Shown: positions 20,786-30,455 of the stretch, piece by piece
Layout: the number at the start of each line of letters is the position of its first letter
Position numbering within the stretch: position 1 is the first letter of the stretch
Assembly: GCF_017696075.1 (NCBI RefSeq)
Contig: NZ_JAAORI010000003.1
Location: 248,001-312,000, forward strand
DNA from: Prochlorococcus marinus XMU1411
GTDB taxonomy: Bacteria; Cyanobacteriota; Cyanobacteriia; PCC-6307; Cyanobiaceae
Direction: 5' to 3'
DNA length: 64,000 nucleotides
Translations under genes and position numbers: made by a program
Notes under the pieces: model-generated
The model's input: the letters and a program-made list of their open reading frames with translations, nothing else
Told to the model about the DNA's origin: nothing
The model's database searches: none

Positions 20786-22159
20786 ATGGAATTCTCTTTA
20801 TCAGAATTAAACGATGTTTTGGGGGATATTAGAAATCTGAACGTGGGGAAAAAAGATTTTTTGAATTTTAAAAATATAAGTATTGATAGTAGAACTTTAT
20901 TAAAAAATGATCTTTTTATAGCTATCAAGGGTAAAAATTTTGACGGACATAGTTTTCTTCCAGAGGTTTTAAATAAGGGAGTTAAATCAGTAGTAATTAA
21001 AAAAGGGATGCAGAGATTACTTCCTAGAAATTTTCCTTGTTGGGTTGTAAATGACACAATAGAGGCATTTCAAAAATTAGCATTACTAAAAAGAAAAAAA
21101 TTAAATATTCCTATTGTTGCAATAACTGGCTCAGTGGGTAAAACAACAACAAAGGAAATGATTGGTGTAGTTTTAAATAAACTTGGAAGAATTAAATTAT
21201 CTCAAGCAAATTTTAATAATGAGATTGGAGTTGGCCTTACTATTCTCGCTACAGGTATAGAAGATAAAGTTTTGGTACTTGAGATGGGGATGAGAGGTCT
21301 TGGACAGATCGAGAATTTATCTAAATATAGTGAACCAAATATTGCAGTTATTACTAACATTGGCACAGCTCATATTGGATTGTTAGGCTCGAAAAAAAAT
21401 ATTGCTCTAGCAAAGTGTGAAATTAGTAAGTTCTTAAATCCAGAAGGAGTTGTAATAATTCCAGCAAATGATCCATTCCTAGAAAAAACTTTAAAAGAAT
21501 TTTGGAAAGGGAGAGTGATAAAAGTAAAGCTATTAAATATAGAAAATCAAAAGGAGAGTTTTGATAAAGATGATAATTTGCGAGGATTTTATAATCCTTC
21601 GAACAAAACAATTTTAATTGAAGAAAATACCTTTAAAATTTCATTTGAGGGATTTCACAATGCTTCAAATTTCTTATTTGCTTATGCAGTTGCTAAAGAG
21701 CTAGGCATTGATTTTGAAAGTTTTAATAAATTTGATTTTGTAAGTTTAGGTGGAAGAAATAAAATTCTTAAATCAGTAAAAACAACAATATATGATGAAT
21801 CATATAATGCTTCGCCAGAGTCGGTAAAAGCATGTATTAAAAACCTGATTGAAAAACCGAGAAATAAATTTTTTATATTTGGAAGTATGCAAGAATTGGG
21901 AGAAGAATCTGAAAAATATCATAAAGAAATATTCAACTTAATAAATAATTCAGACATAGAAAAGTGTTTATTTATTTGCGATAAAAAAAATGAAAAAATT
22001 TACACCAATTATCTAAAAGATAAGAAAAAATTTTTAGTTTTAAATAATATTAAAGATGTGCCTAAAGAGATAAACAAATCTACAAAAAAAGGGGATTCTA
22101 TTCTTATAAAAGGGAGCAGATGTTGGCAACTTGAAAAAATTATTGAATTAATTAATTAG
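20786..22159 (+). CDS. murF: UDP-MurNAc-tripeptide--D-Ala-D-Ala ligase
   Basis: MurF adds D-Ala-D-Ala to the peptidoglycan precursor in the cytosol. It shows the Mur ligase ATP loop ITGSVGKTTTK near residue 115, the substrate region FNNEIGVGLT, and the C-terminal DESYNASPESV segment of MurF. I choose the ATG at 20786; an in-frame TTG lies one codon upstream at 20783. It ends one base before convergent glmU, so the two peptidoglycan-precursor genes meet tail to tail. About 457 residues, normal length. Confidence 0.93.
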   Translation: MEFSLSELNDVLGDIRNLNVGKKDFLNFKNISIDSRTLLKNDLFIAIKGKNFDGHSFLPEVLNKGVKSVVIKKGMQRLLPRNFPCWVVNDTIEAFQKLALLKRKKLNIPIVAITGSVGKTTTKEMIGVVLNKLGRIKLSQANFNNEIGVGLTILATGIEDKVLVLEMGMRGLGQIENLSKYSEPNIAVITNIGTAHIGLLGSKKNIALAKCEISKFLNPEGVVIIPANDPFLEKTLKEFWKGRVIKVKLLNIENQKESFDKDDNLRGFYNPSNKTILIEENTFKISFEGFHNASNFLFAYAVAKELGIDFESFNKFDFVSLGGRNKILKSVKTTIYDESYNASPESVKACIKNLIEKPRNKFFIFGSMQELGEESEKYHKEIFNLINNSDIEKCLFICDKKNEKIYTNYLKDKKKFLVLNNIKDVPKEINKSTKKGDSILIKGSRCWQLEKIIELIN

Positions 22160-22160
22160 A

Positions 22161-23510
22161 TTAGGATTTCTTTCTTTCCCAATTTTCTATATTCACTTGC
22201 TTAGTTCTTGAGATTGCTAATGAATTATCTTTGGAGTCTTTTGTGATCACTGAACCAGCTCCAGTTGTAACTGATTCCCCGATATTAATTGGCGCTACAA
22301 AAACTGTATTTGCACCAATACTGGAATTTTTACCAATTTTTGTTTGATGTTTTTTCTGACCATCAAAATTTGCAGTAATAGTACCTGCTCCAATATTTGT
22401 AGAGCTTCCAATAATAGAATCGCCAATATAACTTAAATGATTTACTTTAGATTCTTCCTCTAATTGACTATTTTTGATTTCAACAAAATTACCTATTTTG
22501 CTAAAGGAAGATATTTTGGAATTAGGTCTTATATGACTATAAGGGCCAATTTTTACAGAATCTATTATCTGAGATGCATAAACAGTAGAGTTTGAAATTT
22601 CACAATTTAGTCCCACATTAGAATTATCAATAAAAGTATTTGGTCCGATAATGCAATTACTTTTTATTTTGGTTTTTCCTCTTATATGTGTATTAGCCTC
22701 TATAATTACATCCTTACCAATTTCAGCTTCTTCACTAATTGAACAACTTGCTTTGTTTATAAAAGTTACACCATTCAGCATATGCTTTTCTTTAATTGAA
22801 TTCTGAATACTTTCCTCGCACTCTGACAGTTGAATTCTATTATTAATTCCTTGAAGCTCTCCATTATCCTCTACCTCGAGGCCTAAGGAATTTTTTAGCA
22901 AAGATACCGTATCTGTTAAGTAAATCTCTTTTTGATTATTATTGCTTTGCAAGGTATTAATTATTCCTGACAAGTTACTCCAGTTAAAACAGTAAATACC
23001 TGCATTTATTAATGGATTTTCTCTTTCTAGATCATTGCAATCTTTTTCTTCAACAATTCTCTCTATAAAATCACCCTTCAAAAAAACTCTGCCATATCCA
23101 TGAGGATTTGTTTTCTTTGTAGTAATTAAAGAAACATCAGCATTTTTTGAATCATGTAAATACAAAAGTCTTTTTAGAGTGCTAGGTCTAATTAGTGGCA
23201 CATCTCCGTTAAGTACCAATAGTGTTCCTTCATGATTTTTTACTTCTCTACAAAGTACCTGTATAGCATGACCGGTTCCTGATTGAGGTTCTTGAATAAC
23301 AAAATGGATTTTTTTATCGTTTGGGACTGACTTTTGTACTTCTTTTGATTTGTGCCCAGTAATTACGAAAATTTGATCAGGTTTTAATGCGACACATGAA
23401 TCAATTACCCTTTGTAGAAGACTTTTGCCAGAAATTTTATGTAAAACTTTTGGCAATGAGCTTTCCATCCTAGTGCCCTTGCCCGCTGCTAATATCGCAA
23501 CACTTAACAT
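22161..23510 (-). CDS. glmU: bifunctional GlcNAc-1-P uridyltransferase / GlcN-1-P acetyltransferase
   Basis: GlmU makes UDP-N-acetylglucosamine for peptidoglycan and lipopolysaccharide. The N-terminal uridyltransferase half begins with the loop [17 protein letters not shown] at residues 7-23, with the Lys of PKVL. The C-terminal half is a left-handed beta-helix of isoleucine-rich hexapeptides (for example IGENVxIGxx-type repeats, [11 protein letters not shown] and [13 protein letters not shown]). The 449-residue length is complete for the family. It is followed upstream by an MnmC-like methyltransferase gene on the same strand. Confidence 0.95.
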   Translation of the reverse strand: MLSVAILAAGKGTRMESSLPKVLHKISGKSLLQRVIDSCVALKPDQIFVITGHKSKEVQKSVPNDKKIHFVIQEPQSGTGHAIQVLCREVKNHEGTLLVLNGDVPLIRPSTLKRLLYLHDSKNADVSLITTKKTNPHGYGRVFLKGDFIERIVEEKDCNDLERENPLINAGIYCFNWSNLSGIINTLQSNNNQKEIYLTDTVSLLKNSLGLEVEDNGELQGINNRIQLSECEESIQNSIKEKHMLNGVTFINKASCSISEEAEIGKDVIIEANTHIRGKTKIKSNCIIGPNTFIDNSNVGLNCEISNSTVYASQIIDSVKIGPYSHIRPNSKISSFSKIGNFVEIKNSQLEEESKVNHLSYIGDSIIGSSTNIGAGTITANFDGQKKHQTKIGKNSSIGANTVFVAPINIGESVTTGAGSVITKDSKDNSLAISRTKQVNIENWERKKS

Positions 23511-23535
23511 GTTTATTTGAAATACTTATTTAAAT

Positions 23536-24441
23536 CTAACTCTTAATGGATAACTTCGTCATTCCCCATTTCTCCCTCCATTTTTTTGTCGATAATAGAT
23601 TTGAGAATAATTGCTCATCTAATCTTCTATTGATTATATCGTCTTTACTTGAGTTTAAATCTTTATCTCTATATGGAATACTAGCTTTAGTTAAGAGATG
23701 TTCTTCTTCCATTAAAGATAACTTCTCGAAATTGAAATTAGGTTTAAATTTATTCTCATCAAATTTTGATATTGCGACAGTTCCCTGACTCCAAAAAGTT
23801 CTGTTTTTAAAACTAGGCTTAATAGTAAAAATGTCTAATCCAAGATTTCTTAAAGTTTTTCTTACTGCTGCTGAAGAAGAATAAGTTATTAAATAACCCT
23901 GAGAATTAAGATTTTCTATGACTTTAGATAAAAATTCAATTGTCCATACTTGTGGGCATTTTTGAGGAGAAAAACCATCTAAATAAATCAGATCGAATTT
24001 AATAGATGAAGGAATAATGTTGATTTTTTCTCTAGCATCACCCCACAAAATACTGCACTTAAAAAATTGATCCTCAAAGTAATCTTTTTGATAAAGTGAT
24101 TCAAATATTGTTCTGACTTTTGGAGCCCATAATTTAAAAAAAGATTCATTTCTAAGCGAATATTCAAGAGGCTTTTTATCAATCTCTAACGCATACAAAT
24201 TCAAATAGGATTTTTGTTTAATCAATTCATCTAATAAAGAAGCAGAATTGTATCCTAAACCAAAACATATATCCAAAACATTAAGAGATTTTCCCTTAAA
24301 TCTTTGCAAATTAGAAGTAGCTGTAAACTTTGACTTTGTTTCCTCCAATGCGCCCAATAAACTATGGAAGTTCTCTTGAAAAAAAACACTTCTTAGAGAG
24401 TAACTACCATCTTTAGTTAAAACTTCTATTAATTCAGACAA
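23536..24441 (-). CDS. MnmC-like SAM-dependent methyltransferase
   Basis: A 301-residue Rossmann-fold methyltransferase resembling the N-terminal MnmC/MnmD domain, which finishes mnm5s2U at the tRNA wobble base. Evidence is VLDICFGLGYNSA near residue 55, and the family-specific IYLDGFSPQKCPQVWTIEFL near 150 (the general family motif is LDGFxPxxNPxxW). The FAD-dependent C-terminal MnmC domain is absent, as in plants and cyanobacteria with stand-alone MnmD-like proteins. It lies between aroA (12-base gap) and glmU (25-base gap). Confidence 0.8.
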   Translation of the reverse strand: MSELIEVLTKDGSYSLRSVFFQENFHSLLGALEETKSKFTATSNLQRFKGKSLNVLDICFGLGYNSASLLDELIKQKSYLNLYALEIDKKPLEYSLRNESFFKLWAPKVRTIFESLYQKDYFEDQFFKCSILWGDAREKINIIPSSIKFDLIYLDGFSPQKCPQVWTIEFLSKVIENLNSQGYLITYSSSAAVRKTLRNLGLDIFTIKPSFKNRTFWSQGTVAISKFDENKFKPNFNFEKLSLMEEEHLLTKASIPYRDKDLNSSKDDIINRRLDEQLFSNLLSTKKWREKWGMTKLSIKS

Positions 24442-24453
24442 AAACTTTTTAGG

Positions 24454-25764
24454 CTAGTTAGTTAGTTTGGCCAGTTCTTCCCAAAAAGTGGGATACGAGA
24501 CGCTAGCTGCATCTGCTCTCATAATTTTTGAGGTACCTTTGGCAAGAAGTGAAGCAATAGCAAGACTCATTGCTACTCGATGATCTGTCTCACTATCTAC
24601 TTCCGCAGAATGAAATTTTGATTGCCCATTAATAATTAACCCATCCTCTTTTTCTGTTATTTCAGCACCGAATTTTTGTAACTGTCGTGCCATGACTTTT
24701 AATCGATCTGTCTCCTTAACTCTTAATTCTTGTGCATCTTTAATTTCAGAAACTCCATTACAAAAACAGGCAGCCACAGTAAGGATAGGAATTTCATCTA
24801 TAAGTTTTGGGAGAATATCTCCTTCAATAGTGAATGATCTTAAATTATTTGAAGTCTTTACTTTAATAGATCCAATAGGTTCACCTGCAATAGTCGATTT
24901 ATCTAAAATCTCATAATTACACCCCATTGAATCCATTACATTTAAAATCCCTGTTCTAGTCGGATTTAGTCCGACATTCTGAATTAAAATTTCAGAATTT
25001 GGAACAATAGATGCAGCAATCATCCAAAAAGAAGCAGAGCTTATGTCACCAGGAATCAATATTCTCTGGCCAATTAAGTTGCCCCCTGACTTGATAACTA
25101 CATTCCTTCCTAGTTCTCCTCTGATACTTATGTCTGCTCCAAAAGCTTTTAACATTCTTTCAGTATGATCTCTTGAAGATGCTGGTTCAATAACAGAAGT
25201 GGTTCCAGAAGCTTGGAGGCCTGCCAATAAGATTGCAGATTTTACTTGAGCACTCGCTACAGGGGTTCCTATAACACACCCTTTTAATTTATTCCCATCA
25301 ATTGAGATTGGAGCTTTGTTTCCTTTTTCTCTTCCAAAAATTTTGCCACCCATTAACGATAACGGTTTGCCCACTCTCCCCATTGGCCTTTCATTTAGAG
25401 AAATGTCACCTGTTAAGATAAAATTCCTGCCTTCTTGACCGGCAAGTAACCCCATTAATAATCTCATGGTGGTTCCCGAATTCCCACAATTTAGAATTTC
25501 TTTTGGCTCTTTAAATCCATCAAGACCCAAACCTGAAATAGTAAAAGGCTCATTTTTTTTTATTTCTGGTATATTTACACCTAACTTTCTAAGACAATCA
25601 GCAGTTGAAAGTGGGTCTTCAGAATGTAAGAAACCCTCAATAGTAGTCTCACCCTTAGCAATACTTCCTATTATTAGAGCTCTATGAGAAATAGATTTAT
25701 CTCCAGGTACTTTTACTTTTCCTTTTAAATTAACTCCACCTTTTATTGTGCGGATATTATACAT
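24454..25764 (-). CDS. aroA: 3-phosphoshikimate 1-carboxyvinyltransferase (EPSP synthase)
   Basis: AroA joins PEP to shikimate 3-phosphate in the chorismate pathway. Motifs include [16 protein letters not shown] near the N-terminus, [18 protein letters not shown] (NxGTxxR region) near residue 90 and the LRVKETDR segment near 360. I choose the ATG at 25764, giving about 436 residues. The frame is also open to 25803, but the 13 extra residues ([13 protein letters not shown]) lack family similarity, and the next residues, [15 protein letters not shown], match the usual N-terminus. Confidence 0.93.
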   Translation of the reverse strand: MYNIRTIKGGVNLKGKVKVPGDKSISHRALIIGSIAKGETTIEGFLHSEDPLSTADCLRKLGVNIPEIKKNEPFTISGLGLDGFKEPKEILNCGNSGTTMRLLMGLLAGQEGRNFILTGDISLNERPMGRVGKPLSLMGGKIFGREKGNKAPISIDGNKLKGCVIGTPVASAQVKSAILLAGLQASGTTSVIEPASSRDHTERMLKAFGADISIRGELGRNVVIKSGGNLIGQRILIPGDISSASFWMIAASIVPNSEILIQNVGLNPTRTGILNVMDSMGCNYEILDKSTIAGEPIGSIKVKTSNNLRSFTIEGDILPKLIDEIPILTVAACFCNGVSEIKDAQELRVKETDRLKVMARQLQKFGAEITEKEDGLIINGQSKFHSAEVDSETDHRVAMSLAIASLLAKGTSKIMRADAASVSYPTFWEELAKLTN

Positions 25765-25893
25765 TTTCAAATTAAATACTTGATAAGATTTCTGTAAAAA
25801 CAAATTAGTTATATATTATCAATAAGTTTGTTTTTAAAAAAAAAATTATCAAATTAAGTAACTGTTTTCTATAATAAATTCAGAAAAAAGGAT

Positions 25894-26628
25894 TTGATTA
25901 TTAATCTTACTTATTACCACGTTGCAAAGGATGTTCCTGAAAATAGTCCAGAAATTGCAATTGTAATCGATGTTTTAAGAGCCACAACCACAATTTCTTG
26001 GGCTTTAAAAAACGGAGCTGATGCAATACAAGTTTTTGCAGATTTAGATTTATTAAAAGAATCTGCAATTAAGTGGCAAGCTGAAAAGAGACTAATGCTT
26101 GGAGAGAGAGGCGGAAAAAAGATTGAGGGCTTTGATTTAGGCAATTCTCCTTTATCAGTTACAAAAAAAGTTGTTAATGGTAAAAGACTATTTATGAGTA
26201 CGACTAATGGGACTAAATCATTGCAAAAAGTCCAAAATGCTAAGCATTTATTTGCTATGGGTCTCCCAAATAGGAAAGCAGTTGCCGAAAAAATCATTTC
26301 ATTAAAAAGTGAAAATGTTTTAATACTTGGTAGTGGTTGGGAAGGCTCTTATTCACTTGAGGATTCTTTAGCTGCTGGTGCTTTGGCTTCATACCTTAAA
26401 CAGAACTGTGATTTCGAAATTAATATTCTGAATGACGAATTACAAGCTGCTTTGGCACTTTGGGATGTCTGGAAAAATGATATTTTGAAATGTTTAAAAA
26501 CAGCAACCCATGGCAAAAGATTGACAAGTCTTGGAGATTATGAGGATGATTTTAGATGTTGCTCTGAACTTGATTGCTTAGATATTGTTCCAGCTCAAGT
26601 TGAAAGAGGTGTGATTCGTGCCTCATGA
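25894..26628 (+). CDS. comB: ComB-like 2-phosphosulfolactate phosphatase
   Basis: A 244-residue protein of the ComB family, which in methanogens removes phosphate from 2-phosphosulfolactate during coenzyme M synthesis. Family features are VIDVLRATTTISWALKNGA near residues 23-41, LMLGERGGKKIEGFDLGNSP near 80 and FMSTTNGTKSL near 120. Many bacteria and cyanobacteria have ComB-like proteins without a coenzyme M pathway, and no comA or comC is seen here, so the true substrate is uncertain. Start is TTG at 25894 with no in-frame ATG nearby. Confidence 0.8.
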   Translation: MIINLTYYHVAKDVPENSPEIAIVIDVLRATTTISWALKNGADAIQVFADLDLLKESAIKWQAEKRLMLGERGGKKIEGFDLGNSPLSVTKKVVNGKRLFMSTTNGTKSLQKVQNAKHLFAMGLPNRKAVAEKIISLKSENVLILGSGWEGSYSLEDSLAAGALASYLKQNCDFEINILNDELQAALALWDVWKNDILKCLKTATHGKRLTSLGDYEDDFRCCSELDCLDIVPAQVERGVIRAS

Positions 26629-26658
26629 TTTACGAATTGGTTCATTAGGAGTAAAGTC

Positions 26659-27486
26659 TTGACTGATTTTTTGGTAGCTGCATTGCAAATTACAAGTACT
26701 TCAAATGTTGAAGCAAATTTTACTGAAGCAGAAGAACAGATTGAACTAGCTGCTAGAAGAGGTGCTGAATTAATAGGATTGCCTGAGAATTTTGCTTTTT
26801 TAGGAGGAGATGATGAAAAGCTTAGATTAGCTTCTGAATTGTCAGAAAAGTGTGCAAATTTCCTAAAAACCATGTCTCAAAGATATCAAGTATTTCTTTT
26901 GGGAGGAGGGTATCCTGTCCCTGCCGGTGATGATAGTCATACTTTTAATAGGTCAGCCTTATTTGGGAAAGATGGACAGATATTGGCAAAATACGACAAG
27001 ATTCACTTGTTTGATGTTGATTTGCCAGATGGAAATTTATACAAGGAATCGTCCACTATTTTATCTGGGGCAGAGTATCCACCAGTTGTAGATGTCCCAG
27101 GTTTATGCAAAATAGGATTATCGATTTGTTACGACGTTAGATTTCCTGAACTTTATAGATATTTGTCTTCGAATGGAGCAGAGCTAATTATGATTCCCGC
27201 AGCTTTTACAGCATTCACTGGAAAAGATCATTGGCAAATCCTTTTGCAAGCAAGAGCAATTGAGAATACAGCATATGTAGTCGCTCCAGCTCAAACTGGA
27301 ATTCATTATGGGAGAAGGCAAAGTCATGGTCATGCAATGGTAATTGACCCTTGGGGGACAGTTTTATCTGATGCAGGAAAGACTCAGGGAGCCGCAATAG
27401 CTCCTGCTGATAAAGAAAGAGTAAAGAAAATTAGGGAGCAGATGCCAAGCCTTAAACATAGAAAAATTAAATTGTTTTCAAACTAA
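26659..27486 (+). CDS. carbon-nitrogen hydrolase (nitrilase superfamily, Nit1/Nit2-like)
   Basis: A 275-residue member of the nitrilase superfamily with the Glu-Lys-Cys triad at Glu43 (LPENFAF), Lys114 (KYDKIHLFD) and Cys157 (GLSICYDVRFPE). It looks like the Nit1/Nit2/omega-amidase type, which repairs deaminated metabolites such as deaminated glutathione, but the exact substrate is inferred from general family knowledge. It starts with TTG and its end shares one base with the next gene, an amidase, so translation is coupled. Confidence 0.85.
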   Translation: MTDFLVAALQITSTSNVEANFTEAEEQIELAARRGAELIGLPENFAFLGGDDEKLRLASELSEKCANFLKTMSQRYQVFLLGGGYPVPAGDDSHTFNRSALFGKDGQILAKYDKIHLFDVDLPDGNLYKESSTILSGAEYPPVVDVPGLCKIGLSICYDVRFPELYRYLSSNGAELIMIPAAFTAFTGKDHWQILLQARAIENTAYVVAPAQTGIHYGRRQSHGHAMVIDPWGTVLSDAGKTQGAAIAPADKERVKKIREQMPSLKHRKIKLFSN

Positions 27487-28571
27487 TGATAAAGTTTTTA
27501 GATAATAAACTTTTTCGTTATTTATCCGTTTTTTTATTTTTAAATTCTTCAATCCTCCCAGTTAAATCTTCAAGTGCTCTTGCGGCATGGGCTATAAACA
27601 CTAATGGGGTTTTAGAATTAAGAACCAAATCAAATTCAAATTTAAAAGCATATTTTCAGAAGGCTACCCAAATATATGGAGATAGATTCTGGGTAGATTT
27701 TCCGGGAGAATTAAAAAATCCCAGAATTATAAAAGGTAATGGTCCAATAAAAGAAATTAGATTAGGTAAACCAAATAAGGGTAAAACAAGATTAGTAGTT
27801 GAATTTAAAGAAGACACTTATTTGAAACCTTTGACTTGGCAAATGGTTGGCTTAGATCAAAATAGATGGAGAATTAAACTATTTAACTCAAAATATTCAT
27901 TTAAAAAGATTGGTGAAGGTTTAGTTGAAAAGAAAAGAGGAAATATCAAAGTAAATCAAAATTTAATTCATAAGAAGAGAAACAATTATGGTTACTTAAA
28001 ATTACCAGAGGTAAAACGAAACAAGTTTGAGGTTGTAATCGATCCAGGGCATGGAGGACCTGATCCAGGAGCAATAGGTATTGGTGGTATTAGAGAAACA
28101 GATGTTGTTCTAGAGGTTTCAAAAATAGTTAAGAATTTACTTTCTGAGAAAGGTGTCAAAGTAAGGTTGACTAGAACAAATGACGTTGATTTGGATTTAC
28201 CTCCAAGAGTTTCCATTGCTAATAATACGGATGCAGATATCTTTGTAAGTATTCATGCAAATGCCTCAAGAGGTAAAAGAAGGGACATAAATGGATTGGA
28301 AACCTTTTATTACAGGGGGTGGAGAGGAAGATTACTCGCGAAAAGAATTCAAAAACAAATTTTAAGAGTTTCCCCTGGGAGTCCTGATCGAGGAGTTAAA
28401 CAAGGTCGATTTTATGTAATTAAAAATACTAGGATGCCTGCAGTCCTTGTAGAAATTGGATTTTTAACGGGAAGATTAGATGCAAGAAGATTAGAAAAAA
28501 TAACCCATCGAAAAAGATTAGCCTATGCAATTGCAAAAGGCATCCTCGAATATCTAGGTAAAGTAGGGTGA
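27486..28571 (+). CDS. amiC: N-acetylmuramoyl-L-alanine amidase (AmiC type)
   Basis: A periplasmic peptidoglycan amidase that cleaves the MurNAc-L-Ala bond. Residues 1-32 form a signal peptide (hydrophobic core near 10-27). A polar AMIN-like region (about 35-120) probably targets the wall. The amidase_3 zinc domain starts at VVIDPGHGGPDPGA, with zinc His189, and has SIHANAS and the final glutamate in LVEIGFLTG. Length is 361 residues. It overlaps murI by four bases, so wall turnover and D-glutamate supply are co-expressed. Confidence 0.9.
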   Translation: MIKFLDNKLFRYLSVFLFLNSSILPVKSSSALAAWAINTNGVLELRTKSNSNLKAYFQKATQIYGDRFWVDFPGELKNPRIIKGNGPIKEIRLGKPNKGKTRLVVEFKEDTYLKPLTWQMVGLDQNRWRIKLFNSKYSFKKIGEGLVEKKRGNIKVNQNLIHKKRNNYGYLKLPEVKRNKFEVVIDPGHGGPDPGAIGIGGIRETDVVLEVSKIVKNLLSEKGVKVRLTRTNDVDLDLPPRVSIANNTDADIFVSIHANASRGKRRDINGLETFYYRGWRGRLLAKRIQKQILRVSPGSPDRGVKQGRFYVIKNTRMPAVLVEIGFLTGRLDARRLEKITHRKRLAYAIAKGILEYLGKVG

Positions 28572-29362
28572 AACTTAAAATAGGTATATTTGATAGCGGA
28601 ATAGGTGGTTTTACTATCCTTAATTCTTTACTAAAAACACGTAAAGATGTAGAAGTTTTCTATTTGGCCGATACAAAAAGGATACCTTTTGGGAGTAAAA
28701 ATTCTAAAAAGATAAGATTAATTGCAAAGGAGATTTGTACTTTTTTTGTTGATAAGAATTTGGATGCACTTTTAGTTGCTTGTAACACTACAAATGCGTG
28801 TGCGCTAGATATTTTAGAAGATAATTTAAAGGTCCCTTGTTTTGACCTTATAAACTCAGTATCGGAAATAGTTGATAAACAAATAATTGGTGTCATAGCA
28901 ACACAAACAACTGTTCGATCATCGTATTACAAGAAAGCTATAAATTCTAAAAAAGAGAATAAGATAATATTTCAGCAAGAATGTCCAGAATTAGTATCAG
29001 AAATTGAAAAAGAAAAATTAAATCTTGATAAGTTAAATAGTCTTTCAGACTTATACTTAAGACCATTAATAAACAAAAATATTGAAGAATTAATACTTGG
29101 ATGTAGTCACTATCCTTTAATTTATGACTTTTTTAGAAAAAAATTAGATTCGAATATAAAAATCATTGATCCATCGGTAGCATTAATAAAAAAATTTAAT
29201 GAATCTTTTGCTATTCCAAAAACTGACCGCTATGAGAGTATTTCTCTCGAAAATGTAAAATTTTTTGTTACTTCAGAAAGAGATGAGTTTTCCAATAAAG
29301 TAAAATTTTGGCTTGGAATTAATAAAGAAATTAGGTTAGTTAACCTCCGAAGTAATGTTTGA
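28568..29362 (+). CDS. murI: glutamate racemase
   Basis: MurI makes D-glutamate for peptidoglycan. It is a 264-residue Asp/Glu racemase with the N-terminal IFDSGIGG loop (residues 7-14) and the two catalytic cysteines, Cys72 in VACNTTN and Cys179 in LGCSHYP. The start is GTG at 28568 and overlaps the amidase stop by four bases. sds follows 27 bases later. Confidence 0.93.
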   Translation: MKLKIGIFDSGIGGFTILNSLLKTRKDVEVFYLADTKRIPFGSKNSKKIRLIAKEICTFFVDKNLDALLVACNTTNACALDILEDNLKVPCFDLINSVSEIVDKQIIGVIATQTTVRSSYYKKAINSKKENKIIFQQECPELVSEIEKEKLNLDKLNSLSDLYLRPLINKNIEELILGCSHYPLIYDFFRKKLDSNIKIIDPSVALIKKFNESFAIPKTDRYESISLENVKFFVTSERDEFSNKVKFWLGINKEIRLVNLRSNV

Positions 29363-29389
29363 TTCCTTAAGATATAGAAGAGGTCAATC

Positions 29390-30361
29390 ATGAATACAGT
29401 AACAGAGCTACTACAACCAGTTGAAAATGATCTTGATGATCTTATTTTTGAACTGAAAAATCTAATAGGAGCTGGTCATCCAATTCTTCAAGCCGCAGCA
29501 GAACACCTTTTTAGTGCTGGTGGGAAAAGGTTGAGACCTGGTATAGTTTTATTGATTTCAAAAGCTATATCTCCTAAATTTTGCTTAACAAGCAAACATA
29601 AAAGGCTTGCTGAAATAACTGAGATGATTCATACAGCCTCATTAGTCCACGACGATGTTGTTGATGAGGCGTCTACAAGAAGAGGAGTAGATACAGTACA
29701 TAGCAGATTTAATACAAGAGTAGCTGTTTTGGCGGGTGACTTTTTATTCGCACAAGCAAGTTGGCATCTAGCCAATCTTGACAATGTAAATGTAGTTAAA
29801 TTACTTAGTAGAGTAATAATGGATTTAGCAGAGGGTGAAATCAAACAAAATTTAAATAGATTTGATTCGGCTCAATCTTTTTCCAAATACATCAATAAAA
29901 GTTATTGTAAAACTGCATCATTAATAGCCAATAGTTGTAAAGCAGCTGGTGTTTTGAGTGGGATTAACGACGAAAACTTAACCTCGTTGTACGATTTTGG
30001 CAAAAATATTGGTTTAGCATTCCAAGTTGTAGATGATATTCTTGACTTTACTGGAAATGATAAACAACTTGGAAAACCTGCTGTAAGCGATCTTGCTAGT
30101 GGTTATCTTACCGCCCCAGTTTTATATGCCTTAGAAGAAAACAAAAAATTGTCAGTTCTTATAAACAGAGAACTTGCTGAAAAAGATGATTTAGATGATG
30201 CTCTTAATATCATCATGAACTCTAAAGCTATTGAAAGTTCCAGGAAACTAGCTGAGGATTTTGCCATGCTTTCTAAAGAAGCTATAGTCTGGCTTCCTGA
30301 TTCAGAATATAAAAGAGCTTTAATGGCTCTTCCAGAATTTGTTCTAAGCCGTATTTATTAA
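29390..30361 (+). CDS. sds: long-chain polyprenyl diphosphate synthase (solanesyl type)
   Basis: A 323-residue trans-polyprenyl synthase that makes the side chain of plastoquinone and, in this lineage, possibly phylloquinone-related quinones. The two Asp-rich magnesium motifs are DDVVD at 88-92 and DDILD at 215-219. GGKRLRPG at 44-51 binds isopentenyl diphosphate. The small residues before the first motif fit a long-chain (C45-ish) enzyme; chain length is inferred, not shown. Starts with ATG, last gene of the run that begins at 26659. Confidence 0.88.
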   Translation: MNTVTELLQPVENDLDDLIFELKNLIGAGHPILQAAAEHLFSAGGKRLRPGIVLLISKAISPKFCLTSKHKRLAEITEMIHTASLVHDDVVDEASTRRGVDTVHSRFNTRVAVLAGDFLFAQASWHLANLDNVNVVKLLSRVIMDLAEGEIKQNLNRFDSAQSFSKYINKSYCKTASLIANSCKAAGVLSGINDENLTSLYDFGKNIGLAFQVVDDILDFTGNDKQLGKPAVSDLASGYLTAPVLYALEENKKLSVLINRELAEKDDLDDALNIIMNSKAIESSRKLAEDFAMLSKEAIVWLPDSEYKRALMALPEFVLSRIY

Positions 30362-30455
30362 ATCTATTAGAAATAAATCTTTGAGCTAAATTAATATTAA
30401 AATTTTTGAAAACCTTAATTTTTTAGACTAAATTTATTAAGCATAGATTTATTTA

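Noticed and set aside
25914-26297. Minus-strand frame of 127 codons inside comB
   Set aside because: Shadow of comB; hydrophobic but without family motif, while comB shows clear family segments.
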